NCBI RefSeq assembly: GCF_002754195.1
Contig: NZ_PEEU01000001.1
Span: 2,294,001-2,358,000 of the forward strand
Direction: 5' to 3'
Length of the DNA: 64,000 bases
From: Flavobacterium sp. 9
GTDB lineage: Bacteria; Bacteroidota; Bacteroidia; Flavobacteriales; Flavobacteriaceae
Each line of letters starts with the position of its first letter. Position 1 is the stretch's first letter. The position numbers were made by a program, and so were the translations under genes. Below are positions 9,606 through 19,011 of this stretch, in pieces. The notes beneath the pieces are model-generated. The model saw only the letters and a list, made by a program, of their open reading frames with translations, was not told the origin of the DNA and ran no database searches.

Positions 9606-9642
9606 CAAAAAAAAAGGATAAACTAAAAATTAGTTTATCCTT
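9606..9642 (-). terminator. Terminator of the ribosomal superoperon after rplQ
   Basis: On the minus strand AAGGATAAACTA and TAGTTTATCCTT form a 12-bp stem followed by a long T-run. It lies about 30 nt past the rplQ stop. Confidence 0.92.
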
Positions 9643-9670
9643 GATTTTTATAGAATCATTACTTTCATAA

Positions 9671-10159
9671 TTATTCAGAAGCTTCAGTAGTCGTTTCTGA
9701 CTCAGCAGCTGGAGCTTCAGTAGTTTCCTCAGCTTTTTTTGCTTTACCACCACGACGGCTTTTTGCTTTTTTAACTTCTTTTTTACCACCATTGTAAAGT
9801 TCATTGAAATCTACAAGTTCGATCATTGCCATATCAGCATTATCTCCCAAACGATTTCCAACTTTAATGATACGAGTGTATCCACCTGGACGGTCTCCAA
9901 CTTTAGCAGCTACGTCTCTGAATAAATCAGTTACCGCATATTTACTACGTAAGTAAGCAAAAACGATACGACGATTGTGAGTAGTATCTTCTTTTGATTT
10001 TGTGATTAAAGGCTCAACGAATTGTTTAAGCGCTTTAGCCTTAGCAACAGTAGTGTTAATACGTTTGTGCTCAATAAGAGAACAAGCCATATTAGCTAAC
10101 ATAGCTTTTCTATGTCCAGTCTGTCTGCTTAAGTGATTGAATTTTTTTCCGTGTCTCAT
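9671..10159 (-). CDS. rplQ: 50S ribosomal protein bL17
   Basis: The 162-residue protein opens with [20 protein letters not shown], the bL17 start. The conserved core ends near residue 120. A tail of about 40 residues follows, first basic ([18 protein letters not shown]) and then acidic ([19 protein letters not shown]), longer than the roughly 120-residue E. coli type. It is last in the superoperon, 36 bp after rpoA, with a GC-rich hairpin in the gap. Confidence 0.97.
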   Translation of the reverse strand: MRHGKKFNHLSRQTGHRKAMLANMACSLIEHKRINTTVAKAKALKQFVEPLITKSKEDTTHNRRIVFAYLRSKYAVTDLFRDVAAKVGDRPGGYTRIIKVGNRLGDNADMAMIELVDFNELYNGGKKEVKKAKSRRGGKAKKAEETTEAPAAESETTTEASE

Positions 10160-10174
10160 TGCTATTTTAAATTT

Positions 10175-10192
10175 AATCCCGCAAGCGGGATT
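10175..10192 (-). promoter_or_regulatory. Intercistronic hairpin between rpoA and rplQ
   Basis: AATCCCG and CGGGATT form a perfect 7-bp stem (minus-strand loop CTTG) 3 nt after the rpoA stop. No T-run follows, so it is more likely an mRNA-stability or processing hairpin than a terminator. Confidence 0.55.
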
Positions 10193-10195
10193 GAA

Positions 10196-11188
10196 TTATT
10201 CTTTATCTAATTTGTATTTAGCTAAGTCCATTCCGAAAGTTAAATTTTTAACCGCTACAAGTTCATCTAGCTCAGTTAAAGATTTTTTACCAAAATTACG
10301 GAATTTCATTAGGTCATTTTTATTGAACGATACTAAATCACCAAGTGTATCAACTTCAGCCGCTTTCAAGCAATTTAATGCTCTCACAGATAAATCCATA
10401 TCAACAAGCTTAGTTTTAAGCAATTGTCTCATATGCAATGACTCTTCATCATACGATTCTGTTTGTGCAATTTCGTCAGCCTCGAGTGTAATTCTTTCGT
10501 CAGAAAATAACATGAAGTGGTGAATTAAAACTTTAGCAGCTTCAGTAAGAGCATCTTTTGGATTAATAGAACCATCAGTTTTAATTTCAAAAACTAATTT
10601 TTCGTAATCTGTTTTTTGCTCAACACGGAAGTTTTCAATCGCATATTTTACATTTTTTACCGGAGTAAAAATTGAATCTGTAAAAATAGTACCAATTGCA
10701 GCGTTCTGTTTTTTGTTCTCCTCAGCAGGAACATATCCTCTACCTTTTTCGATTGTTAAATCGAAGTTCAATTTGATTTTAGAATCTAAATTACAGATAA
10801 CAAGGTCTGGATTCAAAACTTGGAAACCTGAAATAAATTTTTGAAAATCACCTGCTGTTAGTTGATCTTTACCAGAAACAGAAATTGTAACTGCTTCATT
10901 ATCGATATCTTCAATTTGACGTTTGAAACGAACTTGTTTTAGATTAAGGATAATTTCGGTAACATCTTCAACAACACCTGAAATAGTAGAAAACTCATGA
11001 TCTACACCTTCGATACGAACAGATGTAATTGCATAACCTTCTAATGCTGAAAGCAAAACTCTTCTAAGTGCATTACCAACTGTCAATCCATAACCAGGTT
11101 CTAAAGGTCTAAATTCGAATTTACCTTCAAAATCGGTTGAATCGATCATGATAACTTTATCGGGCTTTTGAAAATTAAATATTGCCAT
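10196..11188 (-). CDS. rpoA: RNA polymerase alpha subunit
   Basis: The 330-residue protein has an N-terminal assembly domain with [20 protein letters not shown] (about 27-46) and a C-terminal DNA-binding domain with the helix-hairpin-helix [23 protein letters not shown] region and [15 protein letters not shown] (about 294-308). It assembles the core polymerase; in this phylum it works with a sigma factor that reads TAnnTTTG promoters. It lies 21 bp after rpsD and 36 bp before rplQ, in the usual alpha-operon order. Confidence 0.98.
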   Translation of the reverse strand: MAIFNFQKPDKVIMIDSTDFEGKFEFRPLEPGYGLTVGNALRRVLLSALEGYAITSVRIEGVDHEFSTISGVVEDVTEIILNLKQVRFKRQIEDIDNEAVTISVSGKDQLTAGDFQKFISGFQVLNPDLVICNLDSKIKLNFDLTIEKGRGYVPAEENKKQNAAIGTIFTDSIFTPVKNVKYAIENFRVEQKTDYEKLVFEIKTDGSINPKDALTEAAKVLIHHFMLFSDERITLEADEIAQTESYDEESLHMRQLLKTKLVDMDLSVRALNCLKAAEVDTLGDLVSFNKNDLMKFRNFGKKSLTELDELVAVKNLTFGMDLAKYKLDKE

Positions 11189-11209
11189 AAATTTCGACTA
11201 AGTCAATTA

Positions 11210-11815
11210 TTATTTGTTGTACAACTCTACGATTAATTGTTCTTTAATGTTTTCTGGAATCTGAAGTCTTGCAGGTACAGAAACAAAAGTTCCTTCTTTA
11301 AGATCATTATTCCAAGTAATCCATTCATAAACATGACTTGAATTTGATAAAGAACGTTCGATAGCTTCTAAAGATTTAGATTTTTCACGAACTGCAACTT
11401 TATCACCAGGTTTAAGGTGGTAAGAAGCGATATTTACAACCTCACCATTTACAGTAACGTGTCTGTGAGAAACTAATTGTCTAGCACCTCTTCTAGAAGG
11501 AGCAATACCCATTCTAAAAACAACGTTATCTAATCTTGCTTCGCATAATTGTAAAAGAACTTCACCAGTAACACCTTTAGTAGCTGATGCTTTTTTGAAT
11601 AAATTTCTGAATTGTTTTTCTAAAATTCCGTAAGAATATTTAGCTTTTTGCTTTTCCATTAACTGAACAGCGTACTCAGATTTTTTTCCTCTTTTTTTAG
11701 CCATCCCGTGTTGTCCAGGTGGGTAATTTCTTTTTTCGAAAGATTTATCATCTCCGAAGATTGCCTCGCCAAATTTACGAGCAATTCTAGTTTTTGGACC
11801 AGTATATCTTGCCAT
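11210..11815 (-). CDS. rpsD: 30S ribosomal protein uS4
   Basis: The 201-residue primary 16S rRNA-binding protein contains the S4 RNA-binding domain ([20 protein letters not shown] onward, about residues 93-155). The N-terminus ([20 protein letters not shown]) has no zinc-binding cysteines. uS4 is a classic autoregulator of the alpha operon in other bacteria. Here a 95-nt gap with a long hairpin separates rpsK from rpsD, unlike the short gaps around it, so control may act just before this gene. Confidence 0.98.
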   Translation of the reverse strand: MARYTGPKTRIARKFGEAIFGDDKSFEKRNYPPGQHGMAKKRGKKSEYAVQLMEKQKAKYSYGILEKQFRNLFKKASATKGVTGEVLLQLCEARLDNVVFRMGIAPSRRGARQLVSHRHVTVNGEVVNIASYHLKPGDKVAVREKSKSLEAIERSLSNSSHVYEWITWNNDLKEGTFVSVPARLQIPENIKEQLIVELYNK

Positions 11816-11833
11816 TTCTAAAAAATTAAATTT

Positions 11834-11887
11834 AAGGTAGAGATTATGAATTCAGGTCAAATCCTTCGATAATCTATATTCTACCTT
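11834..11887 (-). promoter_or_regulatory. Candidate rpsD leader hairpin
   Basis: AAGGTAGA plus GATTAT (11834-11847) pair with ATAATC (11869-11874) and TCTACCTT (11880-11887), with a 5-nt bulge TATAT and a 21-nt apical loop. It fills the unusually long 95-nt rpsK-rpsD spacer and ends about 18 nt before the rpsD start. A ribosomal-protein leader is the natural guess. Confidence 0.6.
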
Positions 11888-11910
11888 GTTTATACTATGA
11901 ATAAATAAAA

Positions 11911-12294
11911 TTAAACTCTACGTCTTTTTGGAGGACGACATCCGTTGTGAGGCATTGGAGTAACATCGATAATCTCTGTAACTTCAATTCCACCATTATG
12001 AATAGAACGAATAGCAGACTCACGTCCGTTTCCTGGTCCTTTTACATAAACTTTCACTTTTTTAAGTCCAGCCTCAAGAGCTACTTTACTACAATCTTCT
12101 GCTGCCATTTGGGCTGCGTATGGAGTATTCTTTTTAGAACCTCTAAAACCCATTTTACCAGCTGAAGACCAAGAAATAACTTCACCTTTTTTGTTTGTCA
12201 AAGAAATGATGATGTTATTGAAGGTAGCAGAAATATGAGCTTCTCCCGTTGATTCAACGATAACTTTACGTTTTTTTGCAGTTGCTTTAGCCAT
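11911..12294 (-). CDS. rpsK: 30S ribosomal protein uS11
   Basis: The 127-residue platform protein near the mRNA exit region has the characteristic core [38 protein letters not shown] and the C-terminal [17 protein letters not shown]. It lies 8 bp after rpsM in normal alpha-operon order. The 95-nt spacer to rpsD is the longest in this part of the operon. Confidence 0.98.
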   Translation of the reverse strand: MAKATAKKRKVIVESTGEAHISATFNNIIISLTNKKGEVISWSSAGKMGFRGSKKNTPYAAQMAAEDCSKVALEAGLKKVKVYVKGPGNGRESAIRSIHNGGIEVTEIIDVTPMPHNGCRPPKRRRV

Positions 12295-12302
12295 ATTACT
12301 TA

Positions 12303-12677
12303 TTATTTAGTTGCTTTTTTCTTGTTAGCAACAGTTTTTCTTTTACCTTTTCTTGTTCTAGAGTTGTTTTTAGTTCTTTGTCCTCTTAACGGAAGACCAG
12401 ATCTATGACGAATACCTCTGTAACAACCAATATCCATCAAACGTTTGATGTTCAAAGAAACTTCAGAACGTAATTCTCCTTCAATTTTGTAAAATGATAC
12501 AGCATCACGAATTGCTCCGATCTCATCATCATTCCAATCTTGAACTTTTTTATCTTGGCTAACTTGAGCTTTTTCTAAAATCTCAATAGCTCTACTTCTT
12601 CCTAATCCAAAGATATAGGTAAGTGCTATAACACCTCTTTTATTTTTTGGGATATCTACCCCTGCTATTCTTGCCAT
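12303..12677 (-). CDS. rpsM: 30S ribosomal protein uS13
   Basis: The 124-residue protein of the 30S head makes intersubunit bridges and touches the P-site tRNA through its basic tail. It starts [20 protein letters not shown] and carries the conserved [20 protein letters not shown] near residues 92-111, then a lysine-rich end. The rpmJ stop is 2 bp upstream of its start. Confidence 0.98.
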   Translation of the reverse strand: MARIAGVDIPKNKRGVIALTYIFGLGRSRAIEILEKAQVSQDKKVQDWNDDEIGAIRDAVSFYKIEGELRSEVSLNIKRLMDIGCYRGIRHRSGLPLRGQRTKNNSRTRKGKRKTVANKKKATK

Positions 12678-12679
12678 AA

Positions 12680-12796
12680 TTATCCTTGTCTTTGTTTAAA
12701 TCTAGGATTCTTTTTGTTTATTACGTACAATCTCCCTTTTCTACGCACAATGATGCACTCGGGACTTCTCTTTTTTACTGATGCTCTAACTTTCAT
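12680..12796 (-). CDS. rpmJ: 50S ribosomal protein bL36
   Basis: This 38-residue gene translates as [20 protein letters not shown] followed by [18 protein letters not shown]. It is the full expected length and lies between infA (12 bp) and rpsM (2 bp), its usual place. Only one cysteine remains of the zinc-binding Cys/His set, so this is the zinc-independent form. The start ATG is at 12794-12796. Confidence 0.95.
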   Translation of the reverse strand: MKVRASVKKRSPECIIVRRKGRLYVINKKNPRFKQRQG

Positions 12797-12808
12797 AGTG
12801 AATATCCT

Positions 12809-13024
12809 TTAATATCGATAAGTAATTCTTGCTTTTGACAAATCATAAGGACTCATTTCTAGTTTCACTTTATCACCAGGTAATAACTTGATGTAATGCA
12901 TACGCATTTTACCAGAAATATGAGCAATTACGATATGTCCATTTTCTAACTCTACACGGAACATCGCATTTGACAATGCTTCAATGATTGATCCGTCTTG
13001 TTCTATTGCTGATTGTTTTGCCAT
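12809..13024 (-). CDS. infA: Translation initiation factor IF-1
   Basis: The 71-residue single OB-fold protein binds the 30S A site during initiation. The family pattern is clear: [20 protein letters not shown], then [20 protein letters not shown] and [20 protein letters not shown]. It lies 7 bp after secY and just before rpmJ. No map gene lies between secY and infA, and adk is far away at 62.5 kb, so the secY-adk-map-infA order of other bacteria is not kept. Confidence 0.98.
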   Translation of the reverse strand: MAKQSAIEQDGSIIEALSNAMFRVELENGHIVIAHISGKMRMHYIKLLPGDKVKLEMSPYDLSKARITYRY

Positions 13025-13031
13025 AAATATA

Positions 13032-14378
13032 TTAAGCTACCGCTTTTCTATTTTTACCAGTCTTCATTAAACCATCATAATGTTTGTTTAACAAGTATGA
13101 ATTGATTTGTTGAATAGTATCTATTGCAACTCCAACCATAATTATTAATGAGGTACCTCCAAAAAACATTGCCCAAGATTGTTGTACATCCATAATACTT
13201 ACAACAATAGCTGGGAACACAGCAATCAAAGCAAGGAATAAAGATCCTGGGAAAGTTATTAAAGACATCACTTTATCCAAGAAGTCTGAAGTTTCAGCAC
13301 CTGGACGAACTCCAGGAATAAAACCACCGCTTCTTTTCAAATCATCGGCCATTTTGTTAGTAGGTACAGTGATTGCAGTATAGAAAAATGTAAATACAAT
13401 AATTAATGTTGCAAATACAAAATTATACCAAAAACCAAACATATTACTAAATGCACCAACGATAGATTGTGATGTATCTGATTTAGACAATCCAGCTACA
13501 GCTGCAGGTATAAACATAATTGCCTGAGCAAAAATGATCGGCATAACTCCAGAAGCATTAAGCTTTAAAGGAATCCATTGTCTGTTACCGCCAGCTAAAT
13601 CTTGCTCGTAATCTCCAGTTGTTGTACGACGAGCGTATTGAACCGGAATTTTACGTACTGCCATTGTAAGCAATACACAAGAAATGATTACCAATAACCA
13701 CACAATAATTTCAATAACTAATAACATTGGACCACCATTGTTATTGGTAACTCTAGAAGAGAACTCTTGCATGAATGCTTGAGGTAATCTTGCCAAAATA
13801 CCAACCATAATCAATAATGAAATTCCATTTCCAATACCTTTATCTGTAATTTTTTCTCCAAGCCACATAGCAAAAATTGTACCTGTAACTAAGATAATAA
13901 CTGAAGAGAACAAAAATTCAGGAGAATTAAAACCTAACAAGAATGCACTTCCAGGCAATGTTCTATACAAATTATAGATATAAGTTGGACCTTGAACCAG
14001 TGTAATAGCTATAGTCAACCAACGAGTGATTTGATTAATCTTTTTTCTACCACTCTCTCCATCGTTTTGAAGTTTTTGTAAATAAGGAATCGCAATTCCC
14101 ATTAACTGAACAACAATAGATGCAGAAATATAAGGCATAATACCTAAAGCAAAAACTGAAGCTTTAGAGAAAGCACCTCCTGTAAACATGTCTAGGATAG
14201 ATCCTAAACCATTTTTAGTTTGTCCCGCTAAACCTGTTAATTGAGTTGCGTCAATTCCAGGTAGCGTTACGTGTGCACCAAAACGATATACTAAAAGCAA
14301 TCCTAATGTAATTAGGATTCTGTTTTTCAGTTCTTCGATTTTCCAAACATTACTTATTGATTCAATAAATTTCTTCAT
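13032..14378 (-). CDS. secY: Protein translocase subunit SecY
   Basis: The 448-residue channel subunit of the SecYEG translocon has ten hydrophobic helices. Recognisable family segments include the plug/TM2 region with [18 protein letters not shown] (about 76-93), [16 protein letters not shown], and the late loop [20 protein letters not shown]. It lies 13 bp after rplO, the standard spc-operon position, and is co-transcribed with the ribosomal genes. Confidence 0.98.
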   Translation of the reverse strand: MKKFIESISNVWKIEELKNRILITLGLLLVYRFGAHVTLPGIDATQLTGLAGQTKNGLGSILDMFTGGAFSKASVFALGIMPYISASIVVQLMGIAIPYLQKLQNDGESGRKKINQITRWLTIAITLVQGPTYIYNLYRTLPGSAFLLGFNSPEFLFSSVIILVTGTIFAMWLGEKITDKGIGNGISLLIMVGILARLPQAFMQEFSSRVTNNNGGPMLLVIEIIVWLLVIISCVLLTMAVRKIPVQYARRTTTGDYEQDLAGGNRQWIPLKLNASGVMPIIFAQAIMFIPAAVAGLSKSDTSQSIVGAFSNMFGFWYNFVFATLIIVFTFFYTAITVPTNKMADDLKRSGGFIPGVRPGAETSDFLDKVMSLITFPGSLFLALIAVFPAIVVSIMDVQQSWAMFFGGTSLIIMVGVAIDTIQQINSYLLNKHYDGLMKTGKNRKAVA

Positions 14379-14391
14379 CTTAGTAGATAAG

Positions 14392-14844
14392 TTATATAGT
14401 TACAGCTTCTCCTCCAGCAGCTTCAATAGCAGCTTTTGCAGTAGCAGTAAATTTGTGGGCAGTTACTTTTAATTTTGCTTTCAATTCTCCTCTACCTAAA
14501 ATCTTAACGATTTCATTTTTGGTAGCTAGACGATTTGCTACGAAATCTGTCATAGAAACAGAATCAGTAATCACACCATTGTCTACTAATAATTGAAGCG
14601 TATCTAAATTAACACCTTCGTATTCTTTACGATTGATGTTTGTGAAACCAAACTTAGGCACACGTCTTTGAAGTGGCATTTGCCCTCCTTCAAAACCAAT
14701 CTTTTTAGAATAACCAGAACGAGATTTTGCTCCTTTGTGACCTCTTGCAGAAGTACCACCTTTTCCAGAACCTTCTCCTCTACCTAATCTTTTATTTTGA
14801 TTGTGTGTTGACCCTTCAGCTGGTTGTAAGTTACTTAAATTCAT
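14392..14844 (-). CDS. rplO: 50S ribosomal protein uL15
   Basis: The 150-residue protein begins MNLSNLQPAEGSTHNQNKRL. Its Gly/Lys-rich extension (GRGEGSGKGGTSARGHKGAK) threads into 23S rRNA, and a globular C-terminal domain includes GRGELKAKLKVTAHKFTATA. Length and order (rpmD-rplO-secY) are normal; spacing is 11 bp from rpmD. Confidence 0.98.
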   Translation of the reverse strand: MNLSNLQPAEGSTHNQNKRLGRGEGSGKGGTSARGHKGAKSRSGYSKKIGFEGGQMPLQRRVPKFGFTNINRKEYEGVNLDTLQLLVDNGVITDSVSMTDFVANRLATKNEIVKILGRGELKAKLKVTAHKFTATAKAAIEAAGGEAVTI

Positions 14845-14855
14845 AACAGTATTTG

Positions 14856-15038
14856 TTATTTAGCTTCTTCGACAGAAACTAAGTGTTTAACTTTGTTTAT
14901 CATCCCAAGGATTGCAGGATTTGAATCATGCTCTACAACTTGTCCCATTTTACGTAGACCTAAAGCTTCCAAACCTCTTTTTTGAGAAAGAGGGCAGTTG
15001 ATTTTGCTTCTTACTTGTTTTACTAATAATTTAGCCAT
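14856..15038 (-). CDS. rpmD: 50S ribosomal protein uL30
   Basis: The 60-residue protein ([20 protein letters not shown], then [19 protein letters not shown]) covers the whole short bacterial uL30 fold. It lies between rpsE (12 bp) and rplO (11 bp). Confidence 0.97.
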   Translation of the reverse strand: MAKLLVKQVRSKINCPLSQKRGLEALGLRKMGQVVEHDSNPAILGMINKVKHLVSVEEAK

Positions 15039-15050
15039 AATTTCCTTGAA

Positions 15051-15572
15051 TTAACCTTTAAAAACTTTTTCTAAAGAAACACCTCTTTGTTTTGCAACAG
15101 TATGAGCGCTTCTCATTTGCAATAAAGCATCAAAAGTTGCTTTTACCACGTTATGAGGATTTGATGATCCTTGAGATTTAGACAATACATCGTGAATACC
15201 TACTGATTCAAGAACTGAACGAACAGCTCCACCAGCAATAACTCCTGTACCATGAGAAGCAGGAATTAAGAATACACGCGCACCACCAAATTTACCTTTT
15301 TGTTCGTGAGGAACAGATTGTCCATTCAAAGGAATTTTTACTAAATTTTTCTTAGCATCTTCTACTGCTTTCGCAATTGCTTCAGAAACGTCTTTAGATT
15401 TTCCTAATCCGTGACCAACTACTCCATTTTCATCACCTACAACTACAATAGCAGAAAAACCGAAAGCTCTACCTCCTTTTGTAACCTTAGTAACACGATT
15501 AACACTTACCAGACGATCTTTAAGTTCAAGACCACTTGGTTTTACCAATTCTACATTTTTGTATTTAGACAT
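15051..15572 (-). CDS. rpsE: 30S ribosomal protein uS5
   Basis: The 173-residue protein has an N-terminal double-stranded RNA-binding-like domain ([20 protein letters not shown], then [20 protein letters not shown]) and a C-terminal ribosomal fold ([20 protein letters not shown]). It helps control decoding accuracy and mRNA entry. It lies 6 bp after rplR. Confidence 0.98.
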   Translation of the reverse strand: MSKYKNVELVKPSGLELKDRLVSVNRVTKVTKGGRAFGFSAIVVVGDENGVVGHGLGKSKDVSEAIAKAVEDAKKNLVKIPLNGQSVPHEQKGKFGGARVFLIPASHGTGVIAGGAVRSVLESVGIHDVLSKSQGSSNPHNVVKATFDALLQMRSAHTVAKQRGVSLEKVFKG

Positions 15573-15578
15573 AATATA

Positions 15579-15929
15579 TTAGAATTTAAGTCCAGCCGCT
15601 CTTGCGCCTTCTGCTAATGATTTAATACGACCGTGATACAAATATCCACCTCTATCAAAAGTGATGGTATCAATCCCAGCTTTTAACGCTTTCTCTGCAA
15701 CAAGTTTTCCAACAGCAGCAGCGATTTCAACGTTAGTACCTTTTCCTATTTCTTTTTCTCTTGAAGATGCAGCTAATAAAGTAACTCCATTTACATCATC
15801 AATAAGTTGAGCGTAAATTTCTTTGTTACTTCTAAATACAGATAGTCTTGGGTTAGTAGCAGTACCACTAATCGATTTTCTAATTCTGAATCTAATTCTC
15901 TGTCTTCTATCAGATTTTGTTAATGACAT
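15579..15929 (-). CDS. rplR: 50S ribosomal protein uL18
   Basis: The 116-residue 5S rRNA-binding protein has a basic N-terminus ([20 protein letters not shown]), [17 protein letters not shown], and the closing [20 protein letters not shown]. It acts with uL5 in the central protuberance. It lies 11 bp after rplF. Confidence 0.98.
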   Translation of the reverse strand: MSLTKSDRRQRIRFRIRKSISGTATNPRLSVFRSNKEIYAQLIDDVNGVTLLAASSREKEIGKGTNVEIAAAVGKLVAEKALKAGIDTITFDRGGYLYHGRIKSLAEGARAAGLKF

Positions 15930-15940
15930 AATCTTATTTT

Positions 15941-16483
15941 TTAAGCTGATTTACCTGCTTTTCTTCTTAATACTTCACCCACAAATTTAACACCTTTTCC
16001 TTTGTACGGCTCAGGCTTACGGAAACCTCTGATTTTCGCAGCAACTTGACCTAAAAGTTGTTTATCAAATGATGTTAATTTTACGATAGGGTTTTTACCT
16101 TTTTCAGATATTGTTTCTAAAGCTACTTCTGGAGCAATTTCTAAAACAATATTGTGAGAATATCCAAGAGCTAAATCTAACTTTTGACCTTGGTTTGAAG
16201 CTCTATAACCAACTCCAACTAATTCAAGTTCTTTTGTAAAACCTTCAGATACACCAATTATCATGTTATTGATTAATGATCTGTATAATCCGTGTTTTGC
16301 TCTTTGGTCTTTATGATCAGACGATCTCTCTAATAAAATTTGATCGCCTTCAACTTTTACAGTAATGTCCGAAAACTCCTGAGTTAGTTGACCTTTTTTT
16401 CCTTTTACCGTAACGATACCATCTTTAACTTCAACAGTTACTCCAGCAGCGATTACAATTGGGCTTTTACCTATTCTTGACAT
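15941..16483 (-). CDS. rplF: 50S ribosomal protein uL6
   Basis: The 180-residue protein of two related domains begins [20 protein letters not shown]. The C-terminal signature region [20 protein letters not shown] is present. It lies near the GTPase-associated centre of the large subunit. It follows rpsH by 18 bp. Confidence 0.98.
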   Translation of the reverse strand: MSRIGKSPIVIAAGVTVEVKDGIVTVKGKKGQLTQEFSDITVKVEGDQILLERSSDHKDQRAKHGLYRSLINNMIIGVSEGFTKELELVGVGYRASNQGQKLDLALGYSHNIVLEIAPEVALETISEKGKNPIVKLTSFDKQLLGQVAAKIRGFRKPEPYKGKGVKFVGEVLRRKAGKSA

Positions 16484-16501
16484 CTTATTTAGTCTTTAAA
16501 A

Positions 16502-16900
16502 TTAGTATACGTAACAAATTACTTCACCACCTACATTTAATTGTTTCGCTTGTTTTCCAGTCATAAGACCTTTTGAAGTTGAAACAATTGCAATTCCTAA
16601 TCCGTTAAGGATTCTTGGTAATTTGGCAGCACCTGCGTATTTACGTAAACCAGGTTTACTAATTCTTTGGATATCTTTAATTACAGGCTCTTTAGTATCT
16701 TTATCGTACTTCAAAGCAATTTTGATTGAACCCTGAACAGAGTTGTCCTCAAATTTGTAACTCAAGATATAACCTTGATCAAATAAGATCTTAGTTATTT
16801 CTTTTTTTAGATTAGAAGCTGGAATTTCAACAACTTTGTGGTTTGCAGCCACAGCGTTACGAACTCTAGTCAAATAATCTGCAATAGGATCTGTATACAT
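16502..16900 (-). CDS. rpsH: 30S ribosomal protein uS8
   Basis: The 132-residue primary assembly protein binds helix 21 of 16S rRNA. The start MYTDPIADYLTRVRNAVAAN is chosen because it gives the family length; a GTG at 16936 would add 12 residues and lies inside a hairpin. The conserved end is GIAIVSTSKGLMTGKQAKQL followed by GGEVICYVY. uS8 is the autoregulator of the spc operon in E. coli. Here a 104-bp gap with its own promoter and hairpin precedes it. Confidence 0.98.
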   Translation of the reverse strand: MYTDPIADYLTRVRNAVAANHKVVEIPASNLKKEITKILFDQGYILSYKFEDNSVQGSIKIALKYDKDTKEPVIKDIQRISKPGLRKYAGAAKLPRILNGLGIAIVSTSKGLMTGKQAKQLNVGGEVICYVY

Positions 16901-16924
16901 ATGTATTTGATTGCGATTATGGTT

Positions 16925-16948
16925 TTCGGGAGGCACTCGCCTCCCGAA
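16925..16948 (-). promoter_or_regulatory. Perfect hairpin in the rpsH leader
   Basis: TTCGGGAGGC and GCCTCCCGAA form a perfect 10-bp GC-rich stem with a 4-nt loop (GAGT on the minus strand). It sits between the predicted internal transcription start and rpsH, has no T-run, and stands out from the A+T-rich spacer around it. Confidence 0.65.
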
Positions 16949-16980
16949 CCTTTAATCAATTAAAATTATTTTTTGGTTTG

Positions 16981-17011
16981 CAAAAGTAATAACTTATTAC
17001 GAGATTACCAA
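16981..17011 (-). promoter_or_regulatory. Internal promoter before rpsH
   Basis: On the minus strand TTG (17009-17011, overlapping the rpsN end), a 20-nt spacer and TACTTTTG (16981-16988). The predicted start near 16975 gives a leader of about 75 nt containing the 10-bp hairpin. Confidence 0.65.
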
Positions 17012-17274
17012 GATGCCTTTTTAACTCCAGGAATTAATCCATTATTAGCCATCTCACGGAAAGTTACACGTGAAATACCGAATTGACGGATATACCCTCT
17101 TGGTCTACCTGTTAATTTACAACGATTGTGTAAACGAACTGGTGAAGCATTTTTAGGTAATTTTTGTAAACCTTCAAAATCTCCAGCTTCTTTCAAAGCT
17201 TTTCTTTTCTCAGCATACTTTGCTACCGTTTTTTCTCTCTTAACCTCGCGGGCTTTCATTGATTCTTTAGCCAT
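17005..17274 (-). CDS. rpsN: 30S ribosomal protein uS14
   Basis: The 89-residue protein starts [20 protein letters not shown] and has the conserved [20 protein letters not shown] and [18 protein letters not shown]. It is the long, zinc-independent type: the CxxC pairs of the short form are absent. It lies 3 bp after rplE. The -33 element of an internal promoter overlaps its last codons. Confidence 0.98.
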   Translation of the reverse strand: MAKESMKAREVKREKTVAKYAEKRKALKEAGDFEGLQKLPKNASPVRLHNRCKLTGRPRGYIRQFGISRVTFREMANNGLIPGVKKASW

Positions 17275-17277
17275 GTC

Positions 17278-17829
17278 TTAATTCTTTTTAAAAGGTAATC
17301 CTAATTCAGCCAATAATGACTTTGCTTCCTTGTCTGTTTTTGCAGTAGTAACAAATGTAATATCCATTCCTGAAATTTTGTTTACTTTGTCAATATCAAT
17401 TTCTGGGAAAATGATTTGCTCTAAAACTCCAAGGTTGTAATTACCTCTTCCGTCAAAACCAGTAGCTTTAATACCACTAAAATCTCTAACGCGTGGTAAA
17501 GCAGAAGTAACAAGTCTATCTAAAAACTCATACATTCTTTCACCACGTAAAGTAACTTTTGCTCCAATAGGCATCCCTTTTCTCAATTTGAAAGACGCAA
17601 CGTCTTTCTTTGAAATTGTAGATACTGCTTTTTGTCCAGTGATCTTTGTTAACTCATCAACTGCATAGTCAATAAGTTTTTTATCAGATACAGCTGCACC
17701 AACTCCACGGCTCAAAACGATTTTTTCAAGTTTTGGAACTTGCATTACGTTTGTATATCCGAATTCCTCTTTAAGAGCAGAGATTACTCTACTCTTATAT
17801 TCTTCTTTTAGTCTAGGTGTATATGCCAT
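17278..17829 (-). CDS. rplE: 50S ribosomal protein uL5
   Basis: The 183-residue 5S rRNA-binding protein contacts the P-site tRNA. Key segments are [40 protein letters not shown] and [19 protein letters not shown]. It lies 2 bp after rplX and 3 bp before rpsN. Confidence 0.98.
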   Translation of the reverse strand: MAYTPRLKEEYKSRVISALKEEFGYTNVMQVPKLEKIVLSRGVGAAVSDKKLIDYAVDELTKITGQKAVSTISKKDVASFKLRKGMPIGAKVTLRGERMYEFLDRLVTSALPRVRDFSGIKATGFDGRGNYNLGVLEQIIFPEIDIDKVNKISGMDITFVTTAKTDKEAKSLLAELGLPFKKN

Positions 17830-17831
17830 TA

Positions 17832-18146
17832 CTATAGTACTTGATTAGATTTTTTTGAAAATCTTACTTTCTTATCTCCTTCTACTCTAATACCAACTCT
17901 AGTTGTTTCCTTAGTTTTAGGATCAATTAGTGAAATGTTAGATATTTGTATAGAAGCTTCTTTCTTAACGATACCACCTTGAGGGTTTTTAGCACTTGGT
18001 TTTGTATGTTTTGAAACCATGTTTACACCTTCAACTATCGCTTTATTTTTCTCACGGTAAACACGTAAAACTTTACCTTCAGCACCTTTATGGTCTCCAG
18101 CAATAACTCTTACGATATCTCCTGATTTTATTTTTAGCTTTATCAT
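17832..18146 (-). CDS. rplX: 50S ribosomal protein uL24
   Basis: The 104-residue assembly-initiator protein has a KOW motif ([20 protein letters not shown], about 7-26) and [20 protein letters not shown]. It lies 11 bp after rplN and 2 bp before rplE. Confidence 0.98.
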   Translation of the reverse strand: MIKLKIKSGDIVRVIAGDHKGAEGKVLRVYREKNKAIVEGVNMVSKHTKPSAKNPQGGIVKKEASIQISNISLIDPKTKETTRVGIRVEGDKKVRFSKKSNQVL

Positions 18147-18157
18147 CTTAAAACGAA

Positions 18158-18526
18158 TTAAAGCACTTCTGGTGCTAATGATACAATTTTCATGAATTGT
18201 TTTTCACGAAGTTCTCTTGCTACCGGACCAAAAACACGAGTTCCTCTCATTTCCCCTGCAGCGTTCAAAAGAACACATGCATTATCATCGAAACGGATAT
18301 AAGAACCATCAGCTCTTCTCACTTCTTTTTTGGTACGTACAACAACTGCAGTTGAAACAGCTCCTTTTTTAACGTTACCGTTAGGAGTTGCATCTTTAAT
18401 AGATACTACAATCTTGTCACCAACAGAGGCATACCTTCTTTTGGTACCTCCTAAAACACGGATAGTTAAAACTTCTTTTGCTCCCGTGTTATCTGCTACT
18501 TTTAGTCTTGATTCCTGTTGTACCAT
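18158..18526 (-). CDS. rplN: 50S ribosomal protein uL14
   Basis: The 122-residue protein begins [20 protein letters not shown] and ends with the conserved [20 protein letters not shown] region. It forms intersubunit bridges with 16S rRNA. It lies 2 bp after rpsQ, which suggests translational coupling. Confidence 0.98.
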
Positions 18527-18528
18527 AA

Positions 18529-18789
18529 TTATTTAGCTCTTTCTAAGATTTCAACTAATCTCCAACATTTTGTTTTACTTAAAGGACGCGTTTCGCTAAT
18601 TCTTACAGTATCTCCAATGTTACAGTCGTTTGTTTCGTCGTGTGCAACGTATTTCTTTGTTTTCAACACGAACTTACCGTATAATGGGTGCTTTACTTTT
18701 CTTACTTCAGCAATAACAATAGACTTATCCATTTTATTTGAAGTAACAACACCTATTCTTTCTTTTCTTAAATTTCTTTTTTCTTCCAT
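18529..18789 (-). CDS. rpsQ: 30S ribosomal protein uS17
   Basis: The 86-residue OB-fold protein has the family segments [39 protein letters not shown] and [20 protein letters not shown]. It binds 16S rRNA early in 30S assembly. It lies between rpmC (17 bp) and rplN (2 bp). Confidence 0.98.
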   Translation of the reverse strand: MEEKRNLRKERIGVVTSNKMDKSIVIAEVRKVKHPLYGKFVLKTKKYVAHDETNDCNIGDTVRISETRPLSKTKCWRLVEILERAK

Positions 18790-18806
18790 CTTTCAGCAGA
18801 ATACAA

Positions 18807-18998
18807 TTATTGTAACTCTCTTTTAGTTAACTCTGTAGCCAATCTTGCAACTGTTCTTCTTACACTTCTAATTTGAAGTGGGTTCTCAATTGGAGAAATA
18901 GCGTGAGCCATTTTTAGGTCAGCATATATTTTCTTAGTTTGACTAAGTTTTTCTTGCAACTCCGCTGCAGAAAGATCTTTTATTTCTGATTGTTTCAT
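18807..18998 (-). CDS. rpmC: 50S ribosomal protein uL29
   Basis: The 63-residue helical-hairpin protein (MKQSEIKDLSAAELQEKLSQ, then ENPLQIRSVRRTVARLATEL) lies at the peptide exit tunnel beside uL23. Gene order rplP-rpmC-rpsQ is standard. Confidence 0.97.
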   Translation of the reverse strand: MKQSEIKDLSAAELQEKLSQTKKIYADLKMAHAISPIENPLQIRSVRRTVARLATELTKRELQ

Positions 18999-19011
18999 AA
19001 TATAAATTTAA

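Noticed and set aside
15411..15617. Small reading frames on the strand opposite the ribosomal genes
   Set aside because: They are shadows of densely coded, strongly conserved genes and have no promoter or family match.
16901..16936. Longer rpsH start at GTG
   Set aside because: The added 12 residues lie in the GC-rich hairpin and are absent from normal uS8; the ATG at 16900 gives the family length.
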